A DNA stretch of 64,000 nucleotides from Desulfovibrionales bacterium (lineage in GTDB: Bacteria; Desulfobacterota; Desulfovibrionia; Desulfovibrionales; Desulfovibrionaceae): contig JASGMV010000012.1 of NCBI GenBank assembly GCA_030156255.1, forward strand, positions 1-64,000, in the 5' to 3' direction. Position numbers and translations under genes: made by a program. How positions within the stretch are numbered: the stretch's first letter is position 1; each line of letters opens with the position of its first letter. Shown here piece by piece: positions 33,713 through 41,622 of this stretch. The notes below the pieces were generated by a model, which did not search any database, was not told the DNA's origin, and saw only the letters and a program-made list of their open reading frames with translations.

Positions 33713-34522
33713 ATGCTCGCAATATTCCTGCGCCCTCTCGCCCTGCTGCTCGCCTTTTCGGCCTTCGCCCCGTCCCTGTGCATGGCCGGCAATCAGACCG
33801 GCGCCGCCTTTGCGCAAAAAGGCCAGGCCTCATGGATCAGCAAAAACTTCAAGGGCGAGCGCACGGCTTCGGGAGAACGCTACGATCCTGCGGCCCTCAC
33901 CGCCGCGCACAATTCCCTGCCGCTGGGAACCCTGGTCCTGGTCACGAACCTGAAAAACAACAAAAACGTTACGGTCTGCGTCAACGACCGCGGTCCGTAT
34001 TCGTCCGAGCGCATCATCGATCTTTCCTGGGCCGCGGCCGAGCGGCTCGGCATCGTCAAGGGCGAAGGCGAGGACCAGGAATTCCTCACGCCGGTGATGC
34101 TGCAAACCGTGGGCAAAATCGATCTCCAAACGCCCGCTCCAGCCGCGCAGCAAGGCGACCAAAGCGCCGCAGCCCCCGTGCAGCCGGAGGCCGTGAATAA
34201 AACCGACGCCGACTCGGCCAAGGCGCCTGACCAGGCCCAGCCCCCTGCCCCGGCCTCCAGGCTCGTTCGGCGCGCCTATTACATCCAGGCCGGCGCCTTC
34301 CAGCGGGACAACAACGCCGCGGCTCTTGTGAAGACGTTTCAGATCAAGGGATTCAGCAATTTTCTCATCGTCGACGATATCCAGAAAGACCGCGACCGGT
34401 TGCGCCTGGTCCAGGTCGGGCCTTTTCACGACTTGCAACAGGCCCGGTCCGCTTTGAAAAAAATCCAGGACGAAGAGCCGGGCGCATTCATTATTTCAAA
34501 AGAGACCAGACGGTTACCGTAA
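33713..34522 (+). CDS. rlpA: RlpA-type septal lytic transglycosylase with SPOR domain
   Basis: A 269-residue precursor with a signal peptide (cleavage near CMA-GN, about residue 25), a double-psi beta-barrel RlpA domain (about 38-120: GQASWISKNFKGERTASGERYD, HNSLPLGTLVLVTN, VNDRGPY, IIDLSWAAAERLGI) and a C-terminal SPOR domain (about 185-262) that binds denuded glycan at the septum. A Pro/Ala/Gln-rich linker connects the two. RlpA cleaves naked glycan strands during daughter-cell separation. It is only six bases downstream of the coiled-coil gene. Confidence 0.92.
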   Translation: MLAIFLRPLALLLAFSAFAPSLCMAGNQTGAAFAQKGQASWISKNFKGERTASGERYDPAALTAAHNSLPLGTLVLVTNLKNNKNVTVCVNDRGPYSSERIIDLSWAAAERLGIVKGEGEDQEFLTPVMLQTVGKIDLQTPAPAAQQGDQSAAAPVQPEAVNKTDADSAKAPDQAQPPAPASRLVRRAYYIQAGAFQRDNNAAALVKTFQIKGFSNFLIVDDIQKDRDRLRLVQVGPFHDLQQARSALKKIQDEEPGAFIISKETRRLP

Positions 34523-34615
34523 AGCAGCCAACCGGGGCGGCCCTTTTCCGACAAGGCTTCCTGCGCCGCGCGCCAAAAGTTGCGAAGGAAATTTCTGGCA
34601 AACCGGCCGAGTGCA

Positions 34616-34644
34616 TTGATACAATCTGTAATTGTGCTTACACT
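34616..34644 (+). promoter_or_regulatory. Sigma-70-like promoter of the VWA-OmpA gene
   Basis: TTGATA (34616-34621), a 17-base spacer and TACACT (34639-34644). It lies about 57 bases ahead of the start codon of the next gene and is the best-formed promoter of the intergenic region. Confidence 0.6.
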
Positions 34645-34700
34645 AGCAGGACTATGCTGCTAACCAAGCCGATTGGAGACGTCCAACCGAAGGAGAGAGT

Positions 34701-35918
34701 ATGATGAGACGCTACGTTGTTCGCATGATCCCGTTATTGGCGACTCTGGCCATGCTGCTGGGCGGCGCCGTCACGGCGCACGCGGCCCTCCAGCCCAAAA
34801 TCGACAACTTTTTCTTCCTGATCGACACCTCGGGCTCTATGGGCGCTGAATACCAGCAGACCGGCAAAACCAAATACCAAATCGCCCTGGAGCTGGCCAA
34901 GCGCATGAATGCGCTCATTCCCGAACTGGGATACGACGGCGCCGTGGCTACGCTGGCCCCCTTTGAGATGGTCCAGCCCCTGCAGCCTTACACCGAAGGC
35001 GGATACAGCCAGTCCCTGGGCAGCCTGCCGAGCAACGTCCGCTACTGGTTCGGCAACCCGACGCCCCTCGGCAAAGGGCTCTCCGAATTGAAGGCCAGCT
35101 TGCCGAGCCCCAGCAAACGCACCGCCCTCATCCTCTTTTCGGACGGCGGCAACAACAAGGGGCCCAACCCCATTCCCGTCGCCCAAGGCGTCTATCAAGA
35201 ATACGGAGGCAACCTGTGCTTCCACGTCGTCAGCCTCGCCGAGACGGCGAAGGAGCAGGCGACCCTGGACGCCATCGCCGCCCTCAGCAAATGCACGTTG
35301 ATGGTCCCCTACGCCGTGCTCAAGGACGACCAGGAGATGAAGCAGTTCGTTCAGGATGTATTTTATAGCGACGTCGTCCTGGACGAGGACCAGGACGGCG
35401 TCAACGACGATCAGGACCGTTGCCCCGGCACGCCGAGGAACGTCCTGGTTGACGTGGTCGGTTGCCCCGTGGACACCGACGGCGACGGTGTGGCGGATTA
35501 CCTGGACAAGTGCCCCGGCACCCCATTGGACCTCAAGGTCGACGCGGACGGCTGCCCGCTGCCCGTGACCTTCAACCTGAACATTGAATTCGACACGGAC
35601 AAGGCCGACATCCGCCCACAATACCGCGGAGAGTTGCAAAAGGTGGCCGACTTCATCAAGTCGCACCCCGGGACCACCGCCGTGGTGGAAGGCCACACCG
35701 ACGCCAGCGGTTCGTCCGACTACAACCTGAAGCTCTCCCAACGCCGCGCCGACAGCGTCATGGACTATCTGGTGGATGAGTTCGGCGTCGAACCGGGCCG
35801 GCTTTCCGCCAAGGGCTACGGAGAAACCAAGCCCATCGCCAGCAACGACACCAAGGAAGGCAAGCAGGCCAACCGCAGGGTTCTGGTCGTCATCTCCGGC
35901 GGCTACAAGCAAAAGTAA
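34701..35918 (+). CDS. VWA-thrombospondin-3-OmpA outer-membrane protein
   Basis: A 405-residue precursor with a signal peptide (cleavage near AHA-AL, about residue 28). Residues about 33-215 form a von Willebrand A domain with the MIDAS signature FLIDTSGSMG. Residues about 228-287 contain thrombospondin type-3-like calcium-binding repeats (DEDQDGVNDDQDRCPGTP and DTDGDGVADYLDKCPGTP). The C-terminal OmpA domain (about 290-400) has the peptidoglycan-binding set (FDTDKADIR, EGHTDASGSSDYNLKLSQRRA, NRRVLV). This combination suggests a calcium-dependent surface or periplasmic adhesin or scaffold fixed to the cell wall. Ribosome site GAAGGAGAGAGT. A perfect terminator follows. Confidence 0.92.
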   Translation: MMRRYVVRMIPLLATLAMLLGGAVTAHAALQPKIDNFFFLIDTSGSMGAEYQQTGKTKYQIALELAKRMNALIPELGYDGAVATLAPFEMVQPLQPYTEGGYSQSLGSLPSNVRYWFGNPTPLGKGLSELKASLPSPSKRTALILFSDGGNNKGPNPIPVAQGVYQEYGGNLCFHVVSLAETAKEQATLDAIAALSKCTLMVPYAVLKDDQEMKQFVQDVFYSDVVLDEDQDGVNDDQDRCPGTPRNVLVDVVGCPVDTDGDGVADYLDKCPGTPLDLKVDADGCPLPVTFNLNIEFDTDKADIRPQYRGELQKVADFIKSHPGTTAVVEGHTDASGSSDYNLKLSQRRADSVMDYLVDEFGVEPGRLSAKGYGETKPIASNDTKEGKQANRRVLVVISGGYKQK

Positions 35919-35936
35919 CCGCCTTCCCCTCAAAAA

Positions 35937-35968
35937 GAACGCCCCGGACCGAATGGTCCGGGGCGTTC
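35937..35968. terminator. Perfect 14-bp terminator stem
   Basis: GAACGCCCCGGACC, loop GAAT, and its exact complement; a short T-containing tail follows on the plus strand and an A-run precedes. It separates the convergent OmpA-type and receiver genes. Confidence 0.85.
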
Positions 35969-35999
35969 GTCGTTTCAGGAGGACGCGGAGGGCAGGGCC

Positions 36000-36443
36000 T
36001 CAGTCCGCTCCGAGCAGCTTCTGGATGACCTCCAGAAGCTCCGGCTTGCGCACCGGCTTGGTCATGAAAAAGGAGCAGCCCGCAGCCAGGGCCGCGGCCC
36101 GACTCTCCTCCATGGCGTGGGCCGTGACGGCGATGATCGGGCAAGGCGCCAAGCCCTGCTCCCGCTCGATGCGCCGGATGCGCCGGGCGGCCTCGCAGCC
36201 GTCCATGATCGGCATCTGGATGTCCATGAGCACCAGATCGTAACGGCGCTCCGCGTACATCCTCACGGCCTCGCTCCCGTTGCCGGCCTCGTCGATCGTG
36301 TAGGGAAGATGTTGAAAATAGAGGCGGACCAACAATGTGTTGCTGCTGCAATCCTCGGCGTAGAGGATGCGCAGGGGGCGCGGTTCGCCTTCGGATGGCG
36401 AAGGCTGGTCGTCCCGGCTGAACATGGCGGCAAAAGGAAGCAT
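36000..36443 (-). CDS. Stand-alone receiver (CheY-like response regulator)
   Basis: A 147-residue protein with an N-terminal disordered tail of about 20 residues and a single receiver domain: acidic pair in YAEDCSS, phosphoacceptor Asp in LMDIQMPIMDG and the signalling lysine in MTKPVRK. There is no output domain, so it acts as a phosphotransfer or protein-interaction module, as in hybrid-kinase relays. Three start codons are possible (36485 TTG, 36443 ATG, 36425 ATG); none has a strong ribosome site, and 36443 is a compromise. No kinase gene is adjacent. Confidence 0.85.
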   Translation of the reverse strand: MLPFAAMFSRDDQPSPSEGEPRPLRILYAEDCSSNTLLVRLYFQHLPYTIDEAGNGSEAVRMYAERRYDLVLMDIQMPIMDGCEAARRIRRIEREQGLAPCPIIAVTAHAMEESRAAALAAGCSFFMTKPVRKPELLEVIQKLLGAD

Positions 36444-36663
36444 CTTGTCAAACCGTCCCGTTCGTCGATTTGATTTTGAAAGCAACTCTGTTTAGCCTGA
36501 CAAAAGGCCGTCGCGAGAAGCCGTTGTTAATTTTCGATATTCTTCTCTAACTCCGGCCATTTCTTTTTGCAATAACTTTTTCTTTCCGGCAGTATTTGTT
36601 CAACCATATCAACGAGAAACAAACAGACCGCAACGCGGTCGCAAGGAACCGGGCGAGGTCGCT

Positions 36664-37221
36664 ATGACTACCGAAACGAGTACGGAAATTTTCAAGCTGT
36701 TGCAGGCGGCGGCGGTGGAGCACGACGTGCTGGAGCATCCGCCGGTGGCCGGATGCGAGGATTCCCTCGCCCTGCGCCAAGCCGCCGGCTGGACGGGCGC
36801 CAGCAGCAAGTGCATTCTTTTTCACGCCAAAGGTGTCTTTCACCTGGTGGCGACCACCTCGGAACGCTCCATCAATGCGCGCCGCTTCAAGAAGCAATTC
36901 AAGACGAAAAACATTCGCTTCGCTACGCCGGAGGAGGTGCTGGAGCAAACGGGCTGCACCGTGGGCTCCGTCCCGCCGTTCGTTCCCGGGGCGCACGCCG
37001 TGCGCTGCTATGTGGACGGAGACATCCTGGCCCAGCGGTATTTCATGTTCAATCCGGCCGATCCGACCCGCTCGGTTCGCATCCAAAGCCGGGACCTGCC
37101 CCGGCTGCTGCAGGCGGCCGGCGTTCACGCCGTCTGGTTCACGGACAACGGCGAAGGCTCGTTCGACTTTTCGGAAGAGGCTCCCTCCCCTGAAAGGGGA
37201 CCGGAGGATCAGGCGGGGTAG
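36664..37221 (+). CDS. YbaK/EbsC-type aminoacyl-tRNA deacylase
   Basis: A 185-residue protein of the YbaK/aminoacyl-tRNA-editing family: VEHPPV-like N-terminal strand, the SSKCILFHAKG core with the key lysine and GSVPPFV loop that binds the tRNA 3' end. Family members hydrolyse mischarged Cys-tRNA(Pro) or Ala-tRNA(Pro). The C-terminal 20 residues are a disordered tail. Ribosome site CGAGGTCGCT. The 3' end overlaps the convergent gene to its right by 13 bases. Confidence 0.88.
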   Translation: MTTETSTEIFKLLQAAAVEHDVLEHPPVAGCEDSLALRQAAGWTGASSKCILFHAKGVFHLVATTSERSINARRFKKQFKTKNIRFATPEEVLEQTGCTVGSVPPFVPGAHAVRCYVDGDILAQRYFMFNPADPTRSVRIQSRDLPRLLQAAGVHAVWFTDNGEGSFDFSEEAPSPERGPEDQAG

Positions 37222-37577
37222 TCGGCTTTCAGGCGGCCGATGAAGGCTTCCAGGTCATTGGGCGCCCCTTCCTGGTAATCTTCGGGATACAGCAGCGCCG
37301 ACATGTAGAACAACGAATCCAGGTCCAGAGCTTGGCTCGCGCTTTGCGAAAAGCGGGACAATCTGGCCGACACGCGTTCGCTGAACATCGGATCCGTCTC
37401 TTGCAGCAACGGTTCGGCGCGTCCGGCGAGTCCGGCCAGAATCTCCGCCTTCTCCTGCATCAGCTCGGCGTAGCCTTCCTGGTCCTGCTCCTGGTGCAGC
37501 CGCTTCCGGGCCTGGGCCTCGATGTCGCGGATACGGGCCGCAGCGCCTTCCAACATCTGGATCACGTTGAGGGTCAT
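37209..37577 (-). CDS. Unrecognised small helical protein
   Basis: A 122-residue soluble protein, helical throughout, with a conserved-looking hydrophobic C-terminal end (DLEAFIGRLKADYPA). No domain is recognised. The ATG follows CAGGAGTTGCCC, a good ribosome site, and codon use fits the genome, so it is very likely a real gene. It overlaps the convergent deacylase by 13 bases. Confidence 0.78.
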   Translation of the reverse strand: MTLNVIQMLEGAAARIRDIEAQARKRLHQEQDQEGYAELMQEKAEILAGLAGRAEPLLQETDPMFSERVSARLSRFSQSASQALDLDSLFYMSALLYPEDYQEGAPNDLEAFIGRLKADYPA

Positions 37578-37853
37578 GGGCAACTCCTGCGTCGAACGCG
37601 CCTTATAATATTTAATCAAAACAAAGTGTTGCCGCCTTGATGCGCCGCGCAAGGCACGGTTGCCTTGGCGCGAAGCCGGAATGGCGCAGCCGAAGCAGCC
37701 GGCCGCTCGACACGCCAGCCTATAATTCTTGCTCCCAACACCGCAAGGGGAACGCCGTTTCGCTACATAGCGGCGGGCGGACTCCAGGCGCATGCGAAGC
37801 TAAGGCGCCGACGACGCCCCTGCAAGGGAAGGTGTACGGCGCCCTTTCCCTGC

Positions 37854-38858
37854 TCAACAGATCCGCGGCAACTGCTCGCCTTCAAGCATCCCCAGCAGAC
37901 GCTTGCCGCCCAGGGGCGTTTGAAGCACGACGCGGCCCTGATGCTCGTCCGTGACCGTCCCGATGCGGCAGGCCTCGGCGCCGTAGCGATCTTCGCGCAG
38001 GATGGCCAAGGCCGCCTCGGCGTCCGCTTCGGGCAGAATGCAGAACATTTTGCCCTCGTTGGCCAGATACAAAGGATCGAGTCCCAGGAAAGAGCAGCCG
38101 CCGGCCACCTCGGGACGGATGGGCAGGCTCTGTTCGTCGAGAACGCAGCAGACTTTGGAGGACTCGGCGATTTCGTTGAGCGTGGTGGCCGCTCCCCCGC
38201 GGGTGGGGTCGCGCAGGACGTGGACCTCGGGCAGCTCCCGCACCAACCGTTCGGCCATGCGGTTCAAGGGCGCGCTGTCGCTCTTGACCGGGGCGTCGAA
38301 GGACAACCCCTGACGCTGCGACAGGATGGTCAGGCCGTGGTCGCCCAGAGTCCCGCTGACCAGGATGGCGTCGCCGGGGGCGGCCCGGTCGCCCGAAGGC
38401 GGCGGGGTGACGACGATTTCGCCGAGCCCCGCGGTGTTGATGAAAATCTTGTCCGCGGTCCCCTTGGGTACGACCTTGGTGTCCCCGGTCACCACAATGA
38501 CCCCGGATTCCTTGCAGGCCAAGGCCATGGACGAAACGATGCGCTCCAGGTCGTCGAGGGGCAACCCCTCCTCCAGGATGAAGCCGCAGGACAGGTAGCG
38601 GGGAACGGCGCCGAGCATGGACACGTCGTTGACGGTTCCGTGCACGGCCAGCCGCCCGATGTCGCCGCCGGGGAAAAAGATGGGGTCTACGGTGTAGGAG
38701 TCCGTGGACATGGCCCACTCGCCTCCCAAGGCGAGACGGGCCGCGTCGTTGAGAGCGTTTAGCGTGGGATTGCCGAAATACTTGAGGAAAAGATTGGAGA
38801 CGAGCCGTTGCGAGGCCCGTCCGCCGGAGCCGTCGTCGAGCAAAACCCTGGTTTGCAT
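37854..38858 (-). CDS. hypE: Hydrogenase maturation protein HypE
   Basis: A 334-residue protein of the PurM-like ATP-binding family with LLDDGSGGRASQRL at the N-terminus and the diagnostic C-terminal PRIC, whose cysteine (Cys334) accepts the carbamoyl group from HypF and dehydrates it to a thiocyanate used for the CN ligands of [NiFe] hydrogenases. It is five bases downstream of hypD in a hypC-hypD-hypE operon. HypA, HypB and HypF are not in the window. Confidence 0.96.
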   Translation of the reverse strand: MQTRVLLDDGSGGRASQRLVSNLFLKYFGNPTLNALNDAARLALGGEWAMSTDSYTVDPIFFPGGDIGRLAVHGTVNDVSMLGAVPRYLSCGFILEEGLPLDDLERIVSSMALACKESGVIVVTGDTKVVPKGTADKIFINTAGLGEIVVTPPPSGDRAAPGDAILVSGTLGDHGLTILSQRQGLSFDAPVKSDSAPLNRMAERLVRELPEVHVLRDPTRGGAATTLNEIAESSKVCCVLDEQSLPIRPEVAGGCSFLGLDPLYLANEGKMFCILPEADAEAALAILREDRYGAEACRIGTVTDEHQGRVVLQTPLGGKRLLGMLEGEQLPRIC

Positions 38859-38863
38859 GGTGT

Positions 38864-39958
38864 TCAGTCCGTGTTGTATTTATAGTAGGCGGCGCAGCTT
38901 CCTTCCGTGGAGACCATGCACGGGCCCACGGGATGGGCCGGATCGCAGGCCTTGGCGAAGAGGGGGCATTGCGTGGGGTTGATGCGGCCTTTGAGCACGT
39001 CGCCGCAGCGGCAGCCGGCGAGCGGAGGAGACTCCACGATCTCGATGTCGAAACAGGCCTTGGCGTCGAAGTCGGCGTACTCGGACCGCAAGGCCAGCCC
39101 GCTGTCCGGAATGGCGCCGAGTCCCCGCCACAAGGCGGTCTCGGTACGGAACACGTCGGCCATGACCGCACGGGCGCGAGGGTTGCCGTTGTCGTCCACG
39201 GCGCGCTTGTAGTCGTTGACGACCCTGGGCTCGCCGGCCTCGCGCATGAGCGCGATATCCAGCAAGGCTTGCAGAATGTCCACGGGTTCGAATCCGGCGA
39301 CCACGGCCGAACGCTTCCAACGTTCGGCGATGAAGCCGTACGGAGCAAGGCCGATGATGGTGGAGACGTGCCCGGGCAGAATGAAGGCGTCGATGGCGGT
39401 TTCCGCGTCGGACAACAGGACCTCAAGGGCCGGCGGCACCAGCTTGTGGAAACTCAACAGCTTGAAATTCGTAAGGCCGCGGGCCTTGGCCATCTGCACG
39501 GTGGCCGCGGTGGTGGGCGCCGTGGTCTCGAATCCCACGCCGAGAAACACCACCTGCGCGTCCGGCGTGCGCGCGGCCAGCTCCAGGGCGTCGAAGGCGG
39601 AATAGACCACCTCCACCCGCGCGCCCTCGGCTTGGGCCGCCTTGAGGCTTCGGCGTCCGCCGCCCGGGACCTTCATCAGATCTCCAAAGGTGGCGATGAC
39701 CACGCCGCTGCGGCCGGCGAGGTCCAGATAGGCGTCCACCTCGGACTCGTGGGTCACGCAAACCGGACAGCCCGGTCCGCTCAGGTGAATAATGTTTTTC
39801 GGCAGCAGGGAGCGCAAGCCCGACTGGAAAATGGCCACAGTGTGGGTGCCGCAGACCTCCATGAAGCGCAAAGGCTCGCCGCAGACTTCTTCAAGCCGGG
39901 CCAAAAGCCGCCGACACAAATCGGGGTCCTTGAACTTATTCAGAAAGTCCAAAGTCAA
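38864..39958 (-). CDS. hypD: Hydrogenase maturation protein HypD
   Basis: A 364-residue protein with the HypD signatures: MEVCGTHT (catalytic Cys), GPGCPVCVT, GFETTAP, GHVSTIIG, and a C-terminal [4Fe-4S] cysteine set (CRCGDVLKG...QCPLF...C). With HypC it forms the scaffold on which Fe(CN)2CO is built. The start is taken as the TTG at 39958, within the end of hypC, with AGGAAGG eight bases ahead; this gives the usual family length. The ATG further upstream (40054) lies inside hypC in another frame and is unlikely. Confidence 0.93.
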   Translation of the reverse strand: MTLDFLNKFKDPDLCRRLLARLEEVCGEPLRFMEVCGTHTVAIFQSGLRSLLPKNIIHLSGPGCPVCVTHESEVDAYLDLAGRSGVVIATFGDLMKVPGGGRRSLKAAQAEGARVEVVYSAFDALELAARTPDAQVVFLGVGFETTAPTTAATVQMAKARGLTNFKLLSFHKLVPPALEVLLSDAETAIDAFILPGHVSTIIGLAPYGFIAERWKRSAVVAGFEPVDILQALLDIALMREAGEPRVVNDYKRAVDDNGNPRARAVMADVFRTETALWRGLGAIPDSGLALRSEYADFDAKACFDIEIVESPPLAGCRCGDVLKGRINPTQCPLFAKACDPAHPVGPCMVSTEGSCAAYYKYNTD

Positions 39959-40172
39959 GGTTGAAACCTTCCTGAAAGAGTTGCAGGGTCTCCATGGCCT
40001 CTTCGCGGTCGAGGCGACGCAGGGCGAACCCTGCATGGACAATAACGAAATCACCGACTTCCGGGGAGCGGTCGACGATTTCCAGACGAACTTGGCGCGT
40101 CACGCCGGAAATCCGGACGTCGGCGATCATGTCGTCAATCCTGGTGACTTCCATAGGAACGGCAAGGCACAT
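39936..40172 (-). CDS. hypC: Hydrogenase maturation chaperone HypC
   Basis: A 78-residue HypC/HupF protein starting MCLAVPMEV: the essential Cys2 coordinates the iron centre after methionine removal. The middle has the conserved VGDFVIVHAGFAL. Its last 23 bases overlap the proposed hypD start. Ribosome site GAGGAGAGCG. It is the first gene of the hypCDE unit, whose promoter must lie within the 160 bases separating it from dsrC. Confidence 0.96.
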   Translation of the reverse strand: MCLAVPMEVTRIDDMIADVRISGVTRQVRLEIVDRSPEVGDFVIVHAGFALRRLDREEAMETLQLFQEGFNLDFGLSE

Positions 40173-40272
40173 ACGCTCTCCTCACTTGATCAAGATGGAT
40201 ATCGTTGAAGAAGAACAATTCTTTCTTACACCTAACCAGCCAAACGAACAAGTCAACAAGACGCAGCGCCGT

Positions 40273-40307
40273 AAAAAAAAACGGCGAGCCCGTGAGGGCC
40301 CGCCGTT
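40273..40307 (-). terminator. dsrC intrinsic terminator
   Basis: On the minus strand AACGGCGGGCCC pairs with the matching GGGCTCGCCGTT, then nine T residues follow. It ends the dsrC transcript and insulates hypC. Confidence 0.92.
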
Positions 40308-40332
40308 CGGCTCGCAAAATAAAGATAACTGA

Positions 40333-40650
40333 CTACACGCAGCCGGTGGGCTTGGGAAGGCCAGCCATCTTACAAGCTCCTTTGCCCGGTCCGGACGGAA
40401 ACAGCTCGTAGATGTGCTTCAGCTTGAATCCAGTGACCTTGGAGAGAATGCGCACCATGGGGGCGATGCCGTTCTTCTCGTAGTAGTCGCGGAGGAATTC
40501 GATCACTTTCTTGTGCTCGTCGGAGAGGTCTTTGATGCCTTCGGTGTCTTTGACGTAGTCAACCCACTCTTCCGCCCAGTCCTCGTATTTCAGCAGGAAG
40601 CCGTCCTCATCGACCTCAAACGTCTTGCCTTCGAATTCAACAGTCGCCAT
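40333..40650 (-). CDS. dsrC: DsrC sulfur carrier protein (dissimilatory sulfite reductase partner)
   Basis: A 105-residue DsrC/TusE protein. The flexible C-terminal arm GKGACKMAGLPKPTGCV has Cys93 and the penultimate Cys104, the pair that forms the DsrC trisulfide during sulfite reduction by DsrAB; the protein thus passes electrons from the DsrMKJOP membrane complex. As in other Desulfovibrio-type genomes it is encoded away from dsrAB. A strong promoter and a strong terminator frame it, consistent with very high expression. The ATG follows GAGGAGGAAAACTGAC. Confidence 0.97.
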   Translation of the reverse strand: MATVEFEGKTFEVDEDGFLLKYEDWAEEWVDYVKDTEGIKDLSDEHKKVIEFLRDYYEKNGIAPMVRILSKVTGFKLKHIYELFPSGPGKGACKMAGLPKPTGCV

Positions 40651-40774
40651 GTCAGTTTTCCTCCTCGATCAGTAAAGTTTTGGCGCAAGAAACGCCGCGC
40701 GGCCGCCTACTATTGGCCTCTGGGACGGCGTTTCAGGACCCAAGAGGTCCACCCCCGTCTCAGTCTTGGAGCCC

Positions 40775-40803
40775 TATGTAAAACCTCGCGTCGAGAATTT
40801 CAA
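40775..40803 (-). promoter_or_regulatory. Likely dsrC promoter
   Basis: On the minus strand TTGAAA (40798-40803), a 17-base spacer and TACATA (40775-40780). It would give a leader of about 115 bases before the dsrC start. Confidence 0.55.
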
Positions 40804-40953
40804 GGGAAAAATGGCGATTTCCACACTGCTTGCCGAGCAGCCGTTTTTCCCCTTTTTGCTTTTTCCTTGCCGTGCTGGTATGTTGGGCCAACGCGAGTCG
40901 CAACGGACGCCGGCCGAAGGGGGCGGGCGCCTTATAATTCGCGAGGAGATCGA

Positions 40954-41622
40954 ATGTCCAACGGGCGTAAAAAGGACGGGGTCGCTTTCAAAATCCCTTC
41001 GGTGGAGGCCATGGCCCCGCCCCCCGTCAATTACAGCTTCGGGCGCTACGGCCCCGGCCCGGTGGTCCCGTCGGAAGAGGAATGCTTGGCCATCTGCAAG
41101 GCCTTTGACATGCCCGCGCATATTCTGCGCCACAGCCAAACCGTGGCGCGCGTGGCCTCCTGCCTGGCGAGTCGGGCCGTTCAAGCCGGGCTCGACGTCG
41201 ACGAACAGGCCGTACGGGCCTCGGCCCTGCTCCACGACCTGGCCAAGGGCTACACCATTCAATACGGCGGACACCACAGCCAGCTGGGCGGAGCCTGGGT
41301 GCAGGACCTGACCCATAACCCGCAAATCGCTCAAGGCGTGATCCATCACGTCTACTGGCCTTTTGAAGTGGACCCCCGCCGCTATTTCCTACCCTTGGCC
41401 GTGGGCTATGCGGACAAACGGGTCCGCCACGACGTCATCGTGACCTTGACCGAACGCTTCGAAGACCTTTTCGTGCGCTACGGCGCAACGGGCGATATCC
41501 GGGCCCGCATTCAGGGTACGCTGGACCAGGCGCGGATATTGGAAAAAAAGCTTTCGGAAGCGTTGGAGGTTGACCTGCATGCGTGTGCTTTTGATTGTGG
41601 GGGGCTGGTCGGGGGAGCGTGA
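40954..41622 (+). CDS. HD-domain hydrolase
   Basis: A 222-residue protein with an HD phosphohydrolase domain (about 45-170): RHSQTVARVASCLA, the HD pair in ALLHDLAKGY and a downstream HHSQLGG histidine. Members hydrolyse phosphates of nucleotides. The substrate is unknown. The start ATG follows GAGGAGATCGA; a TATAAT at 40934-40939 is very near. The N-terminal 30 residues are proline-rich and may be disordered. The gene runs into ddl, whose start overlaps its last 44 bases, so the two are cotranscribed. Confidence 0.88.
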   Translation: MSNGRKKDGVAFKIPSVEAMAPPPVNYSFGRYGPGPVVPSEEECLAICKAFDMPAHILRHSQTVARVASCLASRAVQAGLDVDEQAVRASALLHDLAKGYTIQYGGHHSQLGGAWVQDLTHNPQIAQGVIHHVYWPFEVDPRRYFLPLAVGYADKRVRHDVIVTLTERFEDLFVRYGATGDIRARIQGTLDQARILEKKLSEALEVDLHACAFDCGGLVGGA

